From: CAXXOK01 sp963678055
GTDB lineage: Bacteria; Bacillota; Clostridia; Christensenellales; Aristaeellaceae
NCBI GenBank assembly: GCA_963678055.1
Contig: OY782679.1
Coordinates: forward strand, 62,001-126,000
Reading direction: 5' to 3'
DNA: 64,000 nt
Both the position numbers and the translations under genes were made by a program. Below the pieces are notes generated by a model. That model ran no database searches, was not told where the DNA came from, and was given only the letters and a program-made list of their open reading frames with translations. The stretch's first letter is position 1. Every line of letters begins with the position of its first letter. This document shows, in pieces, positions 24,239 to 33,100 of the stretch.

Positions 24239-25048
24239 TTGAGCATGCATGTTTTCCATCCGGCGCAGACCAATAACGGCTTCCCGCCGGAAAACGTATT
24301 CCTGCTTGCAGATGCTTCCAACATGGTTGTCGGGCAGGGGCATCTGGTGCGCACGCACCACCCATATTTGTTTCCCGAACGGCCGATCAACATATTCCTG
24401 TCCATATCCACGCGCGGACCGGGACGCGAAATGCTGCTAGGTGCTTTGCTTGCACGCGCCATTCAGCTGCACCAGCAGACCCCGTACTTAAAGGCGCGGG
24501 TGTTTGCCCAGGTCGGCATGGATGATGCCGCCATGCTTTCCCTGTATATGGATTCGGGCTTTGAAGCAAACGATGCGCTGGACATTATCAAAATTCAGAT
24601 GCCGCCGGCCAAGCCCTCCGCCCCCATCGGCTACGATATGGGCTTTATTCCGCTACAGAACTCCATGGAGCAGGCGTCGTTTCTGATGCGCATGAACATG
24701 TACCGCCTGGACCTGCTAACCCAGCCGGTGCTGCGCCAGTATATGAGCATGCCGCACTTTATTGCCCTGTACATTGCCCGCGGCAGCGAGATTGTCGGCG
24801 AAATCGCCATGACCGGGCAAAACGATACCGCCCAGATTATCGGGCTGTACGTATCCCAAAACTACCGCAGGCTGGGGCTGGCCAAAACCCTGATCGCGGC
24901 CGCTATGAACGCCCTGCGCGAGCGCGGCGTGACCACCTTTATGGCCGATGCCATCCGCCGCAATCAGGCGCAATCGGCACTGGCGCAAAGCTGCCAGGCC
25001 ACCTTTGTCCGTACGGCATGCCTGTATCCGGGCATTGATTACGATTAA
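24239..25048 (+). CDS. GNAT-family N-acetyltransferase (two GNAT-like halves)
   Basis: A 269-residue protein. A TTG start at 24239 is chosen since AAAGGA is six bases before it; the ATG at 24245 is 12 bases away. The C-terminal half (about 150-269) is a standard GNAT domain with the acetyl-CoA loop NYRRLGLAKTLI and strand IIGLYVSQ. The N-terminal half has a similar layout (GPGREMLLGALL, FAQVGMDDAAMLSLY) but a weaker CoA loop, so it looks like an internal duplication that has decayed. Substrate unknown. Confidence 0.78.
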   Translation: MSMHVFHPAQTNNGFPPENVFLLADASNMVVGQGHLVRTHHPYLFPERPINIFLSISTRGPGREMLLGALLARAIQLHQQTPYLKARVFAQVGMDDAAMLSLYMDSGFEANDALDIIKIQMPPAKPSAPIGYDMGFIPLQNSMEQASFLMRMNMYRLDLLTQPVLRQYMSMPHFIALYIARGSEIVGEIAMTGQNDTAQIIGLYVSQNYRRLGLAKTLIAAAMNALRERGVTTFMADAIRRNQAQSALAQSCQATFVRTACLYPGIDYD

Positions 25049-25055
25049 TCGCGTA

Positions 25056-25087
25056 TCCGGCTATAGCCGCAGCATGCGGCTGCCGGA
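25056..25087 (+). other. Hairpin between the GNAT and HAD genes
   Basis: A two-part stem, 25056-25061 with 25082-25087 and 25065-25071 with 25075-25081, without a U-run. It may be a weak terminator or processing site. Confidence 0.45.
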
Positions 25088-25147
25088 ATAACGATCACCA
25101 GAGTTATAACCACACGCCCATTTTTTCGGGCAGGGAGGACGACTATC

Positions 25148-25957
25148 GTGGCGATCAGCACCCAAGCGCTGGAAGCAATCCGGCAAAAAAAAGGGTTCAT
25201 CTGTGATATGGATGGCGTGATTTACCACAGCAACAAACTTTTGCCCGGTGTGCTGGAGTTTGTTGCCTGGCTAAAGCGCGAAAACAAGTCATTTTTATTC
25301 CTGACCAACTCCTCCGAACGCGCCCCGCGCGAACTGCATCAAAAACTGCTGCGGCTGGGGCTTGAGGTCGATGAGGATCATTTTTACACCAGCGCCCTGT
25401 CAACCGCCGCATTTCTAAAGCAGCAAAGCCCCGGCTCCAGCGTGTATGTCATCGGAGAACCAGGTTTGGTCGGTGCACTGTACGAGGCGGGCTTTACCAT
25501 GAACGAAGTCAACCCAGAGTACGTTGTTCTGGGCGAAACCCGCTCCTACTCCTACGACCGCATTCAGCACGCCGTCAAGCTGGTTCGTGCCGGTGCAAAG
25601 CTCGTTGGCACCAACCCCGACCTCACCGGCCCCATCGAAGGTGGTATCGCCCCGGCCTGCAAAGCGCTGATGGCCCCCATAGAGCTGGCTTCCGGCCGCA
25701 ATGCCTATTACCTGGGCAAGCCCAACCCGCTGATAATGCGCCACGGCATTCGCATGCTGGGCGTGAAGGCCGAGGATGCCATCGTTATCGGCGATCGCAT
25801 GGATACCGATATCGTCGCCGGAACCGAATCGGGCATTGACACGATATTGGTGCTGTCGGGCGTGACCACTGAACACGAAATGCGTAAATTCGCCTACCGC
25901 CCCAAGTATATTTTGCAGGGTGTGTGCGATATTATCGGCTGCGAAGACCCCGCCTAA
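25148..25957 (+). CDS. HAD-superfamily IIA phosphatase (NagD-like)
   Basis: A 269-residue hydrolase with a GTG start at 25148 behind GGGAGGA. Motif I is CDMDGVIYHSN with the nucleophile Asp; motif II is FLTNSS; the C2-type cap lies between about 85 and 180; motif III/IV is YLGKPNPL and IGDRMDTDIVAG. NagD-like enzymes remove phosphate from nucleotides or sugar phosphates and often act as metabolite-repair enzymes. The natural substrate cannot be read from sequence. Confidence 0.9.
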   Translation: MAISTQALEAIRQKKGFICDMDGVIYHSNKLLPGVLEFVAWLKRENKSFLFLTNSSERAPRELHQKLLRLGLEVDEDHFYTSALSTAAFLKQQSPGSSVYVIGEPGLVGALYEAGFTMNEVNPEYVVLGETRSYSYDRIQHAVKLVRAGAKLVGTNPDLTGPIEGGIAPACKALMAPIELASGRNAYYLGKPNPLIMRHGIRMLGVKAEDAIVIGDRMDTDIVAGTESGIDTILVLSGVTTEHEMRKFAYRPKYILQGVCDIIGCEDPA

Positions 25958-25967
25958 GCGGTCTACG

Positions 25968-25996
25968 TTGCAAATCTCAGGCTTACCATGTACAAT
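25968..25996 (+). promoter_or_regulatory. Promoter of the DegV gene
   Basis: TTGCAA (25968-25973), a 17-base spacer and TACAAT (25991-25996), 45 bases upstream of the start. It begins only 11 bases after the HAD stop. Confidence 0.6.
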
Positions 25997-26040
25997 ACCT
26001 GTACATTACTTTGGACATTATCATCCCGAAGGAGGCTTCT

Positions 26041-26919
26041 ATGGATTCCTATGTCTTTATGACCGACTCCGATTCCGATATCTCCTATCAGTTCGCTGAC
26101 GAAAACGACGTGGCGATGATCTACATGCCCTACGTAATCGACGGCGTGGAATACTTGGACGATCTGGGCCGTGCCGGAACCCAAAAGGAGTATTTTGAGA
26201 AAATGCGCCAGGGCACCGCGCCTAAAACCTCGCTACTGCCGGTTTCAGCGTACCTGGAGTATTTTGAGCCGTATTTGAAGGCCGGCAAGGATATTCTGTT
26301 CATTGCGTTTTCCTCCAAAATGTCCGCTACGCAGGAAAATGCCCGCGCGGCGCGTGAGGAGATCCTGAAAACTTATCCGGACCGCCGGATTGAGATTGTT
26401 GATACGCTCACCATTTCCCGCCCGATGGCGCTGCTGGTGGAAAAAGCCTACGCTATGTTCCAGGACGGCAAAACCATGGACGAGGTCAAAACCTGGGTGG
26501 AAGAAAACCGCCTGAAGGCACAGGCCTGGTTTACGGTGGACGATCTGGTGTACTTAAAACGCGGCGGCCGCATCAGCGCGGTGGCAGCCACCATGGGCTC
26601 GCTCATGGACTTAAAACCCATCCTCACCCTGTGTAAGGACGGGTCTATGACCGCCGAAAACAAAATCCGCGGCCGCAAAGCCGCCCTGCGCTACCTGGCC
26701 GATAAAACCGCCGAAAACATTGTCGATCCCGCCGGGCAGGAGCTGATTATCATGCATGCCGATTCCGCGGCCGACGCCAAACGCCTGGAAGACCTGATCC
26801 GCGAACGCATACCCCAGCTCGGCCCCGTCAAGCATGTGTTTGTCGGCCCCGTAATTGGTGCCCACGCCGGGCCTGGAACGGTGGCCAGCGTGTTTATGGG
26901 TAAGGAAAGAACTCTGTAA
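26041..26919 (+). CDS. DegV-family fatty-acid-binding protein
   Basis: A 292-residue protein; the start follows GAAGGAGGC. The TDSDSDI N terminus, the APKTSLLPV segment, the FSSKMSAT loop that holds the fatty-acid carboxylate, and the C-terminal HADSAADA and GAHAGPGT motifs match DegV/FakB proteins. In other Firmicutes these present fatty acids to the kinase FakA, which feeds phospholipid synthesis through PlsX/PlsY. plsX is also in this window, but the two genes are far apart. The terminator after it is a member of the GGCC-type hairpins. Confidence 0.9.
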   Translation: MDSYVFMTDSDSDISYQFADENDVAMIYMPYVIDGVEYLDDLGRAGTQKEYFEKMRQGTAPKTSLLPVSAYLEYFEPYLKAGKDILFIAFSSKMSATQENARAAREEILKTYPDRRIEIVDTLTISRPMALLVEKAYAMFQDGKTMDEVKTWVEENRLKAQAWFTVDDLVYLKRGGRISAVAATMGSLMDLKPILTLCKDGSMTAENKIRGRKAALRYLADKTAENIVDPAGQELIIMHADSAADAKRLEDLIRERIPQLGPVKHVFVGPVIGAHAGPGTVASVFMGKERTL

Positions 26920-26956
26920 AACAAAGCAATCGGGTATATCTCCTGATGAGTTATTC

Positions 26957-26983
26957 AAAAGGCCGTGCAATGCACGGCCTTTT
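26957..26983 (+). terminator. Terminator after the DegV gene
   Basis: A 13-bp inverted repeat (26957-26969 with 26971-26983), core GGCCGTGC/GCACGGCC, A-run on the left and T-run on the right. Confidence 0.8.
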
Positions 26984-27018
26984 GTGTTAGGTCAAGTGTC
27001 TTGTTGCTATTGCGCTGC

Positions 27019-27908
27019 TTATTCGATCGGCTCAACATAGCCCGGTTTGGGTTTGCGGAGGATGGGAATCATGGATTGCAGGGTTACAGCGGAGATGACC
27101 AGCACAAAGCCGAGGATGGCGCGGGTACCGGCAGCTCTCCCAGGAACAGGAACACCCACACCGGGTTCATAATCGGTTCAGCTGTTAAAATGACCGACGC
27201 GGCCACGGGGTGGGTCATCTTCACGCCCTTGGCAAACAATATGCTCGGCAGGGTGTATTGCAGTACGCCAAGGGCAAGCATGGCCCCGACATTGGCGGGC
27301 GCAAAGTGAATGCTCTGATCCGTGAGCAGGAACGGCAGCCAGATCAGGAAGCTCATCCCGCAGCCGATCACCTGTCCATCGGAGGCATTGGTTTCCTTGT
27401 GCTGGCTGAGCAGTATCAGCGCGGCAAAGCTAAACCCGGATAAAAGCGCCAGCACATCCCCCAGCAGATTGGCCCCGCCGAGCTTATCCGAAAACGCCAG
27501 GGCACAGCCCAGGAAGACCAGTACCGTCAGCAAAATATCGGCTTTGGTAGGTTTACGCTTTTGCACCAGCGCCGTGTACAGAAGTATCAAAATCGGCGCT
27601 ATGTACTGCAGCACAATGGCATTGGCCGCAGTGGTCAGCTTGTTGGCGGCCAAAAACAGGGAGGATGTCATAAACAGCGCCGCTCCCGCCCCCACATTGT
27701 ACTTGCTGAACTTGACGCGCAGAGCTTTGCCGCTGCGGCAGCGGTGCCAGCGGATGCCAAGCAGAATCGTCAAACAAATCAGCCCCCGCAACGAGGCGAT
27801 GGAAAACGTGCTCCAGGGGATATATTTGATTAAAACGCCGCCCGTACTCCACAGCAGGGCGGTCGCCAGAATGATCAGATTTCCTTCTATGCCAGGGCGT
27901 TTCTCCAC
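27019..27908 (-). pseudogene. EamA/DMT-family transporter with a one-base frameshift near the 3' end
   Basis: A GTG start at 27908 opens a typical ten-helix drug/metabolite transporter: hydrophobic segments throughout, ALLWSTGGVLIKY at the start and the second EamA repeat from about 150. The reading frame ends early at 27084, after residue 274, with a non-hydrophobic tail. Near 27125-27131 the -1 frame continues as GTRAILGFVLVISAV and a basic tail (KPKPG) to a stop at 27019, exactly the expected last helix. One base is missing, most simply a G in the GGTACC context. It is either a true inactivating mutation, a recent change or a sequencing error. Confidence 0.8.
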
Positions 27909-27952
27909 GCCGTATCCACCTCAGTTTTTCCGGCACTCGCCGCTTTTTGGTA

Positions 27953-28750
27953 TTACGGCTGCACCGTATCTATGCCCAGCTGCTTGGCCAGTTCCCCGGC
28001 CCTGTCGGCCGCATCGCGAAAGCCTGCCATGGCGTAGAAAACATCATACGCGCCCTGCAGATCGCCGTCCTGCATCAGCTGCTCGGCACGGGCATAGTCC
28101 TGCTCCAGCATATAGTTTTTCGCAGTACGGGCATAGCTTGCCGCGTCATAACGGTTACCCAGCAGTGTAAACAGTAAAAACGCTTCATGATACTCCTGTG
28201 CGTCCATGTGCTCTGTTGCGCGCTGGAAAATCTGAAAGTTCAGCGTATCCAGCCGCGCTTCTGCATCCTTATAGCCACCCGACTCGTCATACTTGACGAG
28301 CGCGGTTTCATAGTCTTCCGCTTCCTCGGCGACGCGTGCCAGGCAATAGGCGGCGCGATTCGGTGCATCCTCAAACTCGCCAAGTCCTTCGTACCACTGG
28401 GCGGCCTCGGCAAAGTCGCCGGCTTCTTCCAGCACATAGGCATGGCAATAGTTGTAGCGCTGCTCGCCGTACATAAATCCGCGTGTGATGGCAAAATAGG
28501 GTTCCGCTTCAATATAGCTGCCCTGATTATAGTAGGTCAGTCCCTGGGAGTAAGCGGCATAGGTTTCAGCTTGCAAAAAATCGCCAATCTTTTCAAAATC
28601 GGTCGCCGCTTTGGCATAGTCCCCTTCGGCAAAGGCCGCCAGGGCTTTTTCGTAGGCGGCTTCCTTGTCGCCGCAGCCCGATACCAACAGCCCGATCACA
28701 CAGACCAGCACCAATGCTGCCAGTTTTTTCATCGTCTCTCTCTTACGCAT
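27953..28750 (-). CDS. Lipoprotein with TPR-like repeats
   Basis: A 265-residue protein whose start at 28750 has AGGAGG six bases upstream, within the preceding gene. The signal peptide ends in the lipobox VSGC (Cys about 26). The rest is a chain of helical hairpins with repeated patterns such as FAEGDYAKAATDFEKIGDF and YETALVKYDESGGYKDA, similar to the Sel1/TPR-type repeats common in clostridial lipoproteins. A role in holding protein partners at the membrane is inferred. It overlaps the RimJ-like gene by 8 bases. Confidence 0.78.
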   Translation of the reverse strand: MRKRETMKKLAALVLVCVIGLLVSGCGDKEAAYEKALAAFAEGDYAKAATDFEKIGDFLQAETYAAYSQGLTYYNQGSYIEAEPYFAITRGFMYGEQRYNYCHAYVLEEAGDFAEAAQWYEGLGEFEDAPNRAAYCLARVAEEAEDYETALVKYDESGGYKDAEARLDTLNFQIFQRATEHMDAQEYHEAFLLFTLLGNRYDAASYARTAKNYMLEQDYARAEQLMQDGDLQGAYDVFYAMAGFRDAADRAGELAKQLGIDTVQP

Positions 28751-29303
28751 GAAACTCCTCCTTTAGGATGGCATACAGTTCCATGTCGTGAAACCGTCCC
28801 TTGTTATAAATGCGTTTGCGCAGTGTTCCCTCGTGCCGCATGCCCACATGGCGCATCACCGCGCCGCTGGCGGGGTTGTCCGTCTCATGCTGGGCCTCAA
28901 TGCGGTTGAGCAAAAGCTCAGCAAAGCAGTACTTGAGCATACCCCGCAGCGCTTCGGTCATAATACCCTGGTTCCAGTAGGCACGGCTTAGGCTGTAGCC
29001 CACCTCGGCGGAGCGGTTCTGCCGGGAGTAGTTCATCAGCCCGATGGTACCAATCACGCGGCGTTCGTCCGTCAGCTCGATCACATAGCTGAACGGCGGC
29101 CCCAGGCGGCAATCACGTATCATGTGCCGCAGCACGGCCTTGGTGTCCCGTATGGAACGGTGCGCGTCCCACAGCACATGCAGGGCGACCTGCGGGTCTT
29201 TGGAGTACTCAAACATATCCTGCGCGTCACGCATACGCGCGGGGCGCAGTGTAAGCCGGGGGGTAACCACGGCCATGGGATCAAACAACGGATCAGCTTG
29301 CAT
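28743..29303 (-). CDS. RimJ/RimL-type GNAT acetyltransferase
   Basis: A 186-residue acetyltransferase. VTPRLTLRPARMRDAQDMF begins the domain, RVIGTIGLMNY and AEVGYSLSRAYWNQGIMTEAL form the central sheet and CoA loop (a variant of the Q/RxxGxG/A motif with NQGIMT), and NRIEAQHETDNPASGAVM follows as usual for the ribosomal-protein N-acetyltransferase subfamily. Targets may be a ribosomal protein or a small amine. It is coupled to the lipoprotein gene downstream. Confidence 0.88.
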   Translation of the reverse strand: MQADPLFDPMAVVTPRLTLRPARMRDAQDMFEYSKDPQVALHVLWDAHRSIRDTKAVLRHMIRDCRLGPPFSYVIELTDERRVIGTIGLMNYSRQNRSAEVGYSLSRAYWNQGIMTEALRGMLKYCFAELLLNRIEAQHETDNPASGAVMRHVGMRHEGTLRKRIYNKGRFHDMELYAILKEEFHA

Positions 29304-29354
29304 CGGTCCAATTTCTCCTTCACCGGGAACAATTTTGATTGCAGTGTCGTTCTA

Positions 29355-29903
29355 TCAGCAGAGCAGCCGCGCCGCCATCAGCAGCCCGATCGCCGTTTTG
29401 GCATCGCTCAGCTCTCCGCGCATCACGCGGTCAACCGCTTCTCCAAGGGGCATACGCTCTACCTGAAGGAACTCGTCCTCGTCGGGCTTCGCCTTACCGC
29501 TTGTCAGCTCCGTTGCCAGGTAGATATCCACAAACTCGGTATCGTACCCTGGGGTTGGGGTCATGCGGGTTAGCAATTTCATGGACCCGGCTTTCAGGCC
29601 CGATTCCTCTTCCAACTCCCTGTGGGCACAGGCAAGCGTATCCTCGCTGGCGGAATCCAGCTTTCCGGCGGGAATCTCCAGCATGACACGGTTATGGGCC
29701 ACGCGGTACTGGCGTACCATGGTCACCATCCCTTCCGCGTCCACAGGCACCACGGCCGCTGCGCCAAAATGATGGACCAGCTCTCGCCTGGCATGCTTGC
29801 CGTTTGGCAGCTCCACCATCCGTTCGCTCACGGTAAACACTGTCCCGGTGTACTTGGTCACCTCGGAGAGAAACACCTCGGTCAGCCCGTCTCCTGCCGT
29901 CAT
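29355..29903 (-). CDS. Nudix hydrolase, ADP-ribose pyrophosphatase type
   Basis: A 182-residue enzyme with the layout of bacterial ADP-ribose pyrophosphatases: an N-terminal strand domain (VFTVSERMVELPNG), VRQYRVAH, and the Nudix box from G80 to G102 with REL-EEESG. One detail is off: six residues, not five, separate the first Gly (G80) from the first Glu (E87), so the loop is one residue longer than the classical pattern; the catalytic REUxEE core is intact. It hydrolyses ADP-ribose to AMP and ribose phosphate. It seems to be transcribed ahead of the GNAT gene. Confidence 0.9.
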   Translation of the reverse strand: MTAGDGLTEVFLSEVTKYTGTVFTVSERMVELPNGKHARRELVHHFGAAAVVPVDAEGMVTMVRQYRVAHNRVMLEIPAGKLDSASEDTLACAHRELEEESGLKAGSMKLLTRMTPTPGYDTEFVDIYLATELTSGKAKPDEDEFLQVERMPLGEAVDRVMRGELSDAKTAIGLLMAARLLC

Positions 29904-30014
29904 TCCCCTGCCCCCTTTTCGTCTTTCAGAGCTATTCTACACCTGTCAGCCGAACCCCTTTGTCCGCGCCGTGCAGATTCCATTTCGCGGCGCAGGCCCA
30001 TCACCCGAAATTTA

Positions 30015-30043
30015 TTGACTTTCTATTACGAAAGCATTAAAAT
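30015..30043 (+). promoter_or_regulatory. Strong promoter of the large surface protein
   Basis: TTGACT (30015-30020), a 17-base spacer and TAAAAT (30038-30043). The start codon is 58 bases downstream, behind AGAAGGAGGAA. Confidence 0.8.
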
Positions 30044-30100
30044 TAAATGTATCAGACAAGTCTCGAATGCTGACATGATCCAGAAGGAGGAACTCCTGCT

Positions 30101-33100
30101 ATGAAAAAAATATCCTATCCGCTGCTTCGCAAAGGCCTATGGCTTTTACTCGCGCTTGCTTTTATGCTTGCCCAGCCTGTTATCGCGGCGGAACTCACAC
30201 CCGAGGAGCTCGCGGTTATGCCCACCGTCAGCATCACTTACTATACCGTACAGGACGGCGATCCTGTGGTGCTGGAGGCTACCCCTACCATGAGCCCGCT
30301 TGGCAAAGCGTATTGGGTCATGGTACCGCCGGAGGCGTTTGACTTCCCCATCACGCTGGGTATCGTCGCCTCGGAAACCGCGCCCTATACCTTTGCCCCC
30401 ACCACCGGGGACACGCTGGAAACCGATATCAACACCGTGGACTTTGACGGTTCTTCCACGCTGATTACGGCCTATCAGAACGATGTGATGGTCGATACGT
30501 ACTGGCTGTTCATTTCCACTGCGGAAATGCCCATGGATGTCCAGCCGGTGGAAGTTCCCGTATATTATGTGGATAGTGAGGACAACACCAACGTACTCTA
30601 CTATGAAGTTGTACTTGCGTATTACGACCAATCCAATGTCATCACTGTCGATCCTTCGCTGGTGCCTGCCAACTATACCCTCACCGGCAGCGACAGTGCG
30701 ACGGTGACCGTGGACCAAAACGGCATTGCAACGCCTGAATGGGTCACCTTCTATTTCCAGGCGCAGGTCATGCAGGGCACAGTGAACATCTATTATAACG
30801 ACGCATACAGCAACCCCGTAGCCACGGCCCAGTCGCAAACACTGGATCCGGGCACCTATACTATCACCCCCACACCTTCGGACCTGGCGGACGGCTATGT
30901 GCTCTCGCCCGAAAGCCTCGCGCAGGTGGATGTCACCATTTCCGAAATGGGCGTTCCCACGAACGACTCCATCACCTTTGTCTATGAGCAGGAGATGGTG
31001 TCGGGCTTCCTGACGGTAAATTATACCGATGAAAGCGGCACCCCGCTGGCCTCCGCTGAGCTGATGGAACTGGCCCCCGGGTCCCACACCATCACGCCCA
31101 ACCCGTCGCTGATTCCTGCCAGCTATGTGCTTTCTCCCACCTCGCAGACACAATTTGATGTCACCGTCGGCAACGACGGCAGTATTATGCCGTCGTCCTC
31201 GGTCACTTTCGTGTACGTGCTGGAGCAGACTGAAGAACCCACCGCTACCCCAACCGAAACACCCACTGAGGAACCGACCGTAGAACCCACCGCTACCCCA
31301 ACTGAAACACCGACCAGTACCAATCCGCAGGACTTGTACCCGGATTACAGCACCATCGAAGCCTCCGCTACTATCAATACCGATGCTGTGCGTATCCGCT
31401 CCACCCCCTCCACTGCCTCCAACGACACTATTGTCGATACGCTCAACCAGGGTGACGGCGTGTGGGTGTACGGCACCTTCACCGCCAACGATAACCTATG
31501 GGCGTACATCCAATATAACGGTGTGGATTCCTACGTCGTGTACAGCTATGTCACGCTGGACTCCGCAACCCCCACCGCTACCCCAACCGAAACACCCACT
31601 GAGGAACCGACCGCAGAACCCACCGCTACCCCAACTGAAACGCCGACCAGTACTAGTCCCCAGGACTTGTACCCGGATTACAGCACCATCGAAGCCTCCG
31701 CTACCATCAATACCGATGCCGTGCGTATCCGCTCCACCCCCTCCACTGCCTCCAACGACACTATTGTCGATACGCTCAACCAGGGTGACGGCGTGTGGGT
31801 GTACGGCACCTTCACCGCCAACGATAACCTATGGGCGTACATCCAATATAACGGTGTGGATTCCTACGTCGTGTACAGCTATGTCACGCTGGACTCCGCA
31901 ACCCCCACCGCTACCCCAACCGAAACACCCACTGAGGAACCGACCGTAGAACCCACCGCTACCCCAACTGAAACGCCGACCAGTACTAGTCCCCAGGACT
32001 TGTACCCGGATTACAGCACCATCGAAGCCTCCGCTACTATCAATACCGATGCTGTGCGTATCCGCTCCACCCCCTCCACTGCCTCCAACGACACTATTGT
32101 CGATACGCTCAACCAGGGTGACGGCGTGTGGGTGTACGGCACCTTCACCGCCAACGATTACCTGTGGGCATACATCCAATATAATGGCGTAGACAGTTAT
32201 GTCGTATATAGCTTTGTCACGCTGGACTCTGCAACCCCAACCGCTACGCCCACCGAGACACCGACCGACACCCCGACGGCCTCGCCGACAACCGAACCTA
32301 CGGCTACGCCCACGGATGAGCCAACAACCGAACCGACCACTGAGCCTACTGAAGAACCCACGGAAACCCCTGCCGACGGCGAACCGGCGGATATTTCCGA
32401 AACATATCCCGATTACACCCCCATCGGTGCAAGCGGTGCAACCAATACAACCTCTGTCAATATTCGTTCCACCCCCGTATCCGGCGTCTCGGATAACCTG
32501 GTTTCGCAGGTCGCCCTGGGCACCGAGGTGTGGGTACACGGCTCTTTCACCTCCGGCGATACCACCTGGGCCTATATCCGCTATAGCAATACCGATTGCT
32601 ATGTATGGCTCAGCCTGCTGGATGTCGATACCCCGGTCGCTACCGCAACCCAAACGCCTACCGAGGCACCGACCGCCACCCCGACGGCCTCGCCGACAGT
32701 CGAACCTACGGCGACACCCACGGATGTGCCAACAACCGAACCGACCACAGAGCCCACTACAGAGCCCACCGAAGAGCCCACCGAAGAACCCACAAATACC
32801 CCGGACGCAACGCCGACCGCCACGCCAGACAATATGCCGGGCGAAGACGATGCCCCTGCGGACATTGCGGACACCTATCCCAGCTATGCCGCGATGGGTA
32901 AACCCGGCGCGACCAACGCCACCGGCGTGCGCTTGCGTGCCACCCCGGATTCGTCCGTGGATGACAATATCGAATTCCAGGTCGAACGGGGTTCCGCGGT
33001 CTGGGTGCACGGCACGTTTACCTTTAACGAACGGGACTGGGCTTATATCCGCTACGATTCCACCGACTGCTATGTGTGGTTGAGCCTGTTGGATATTGAT

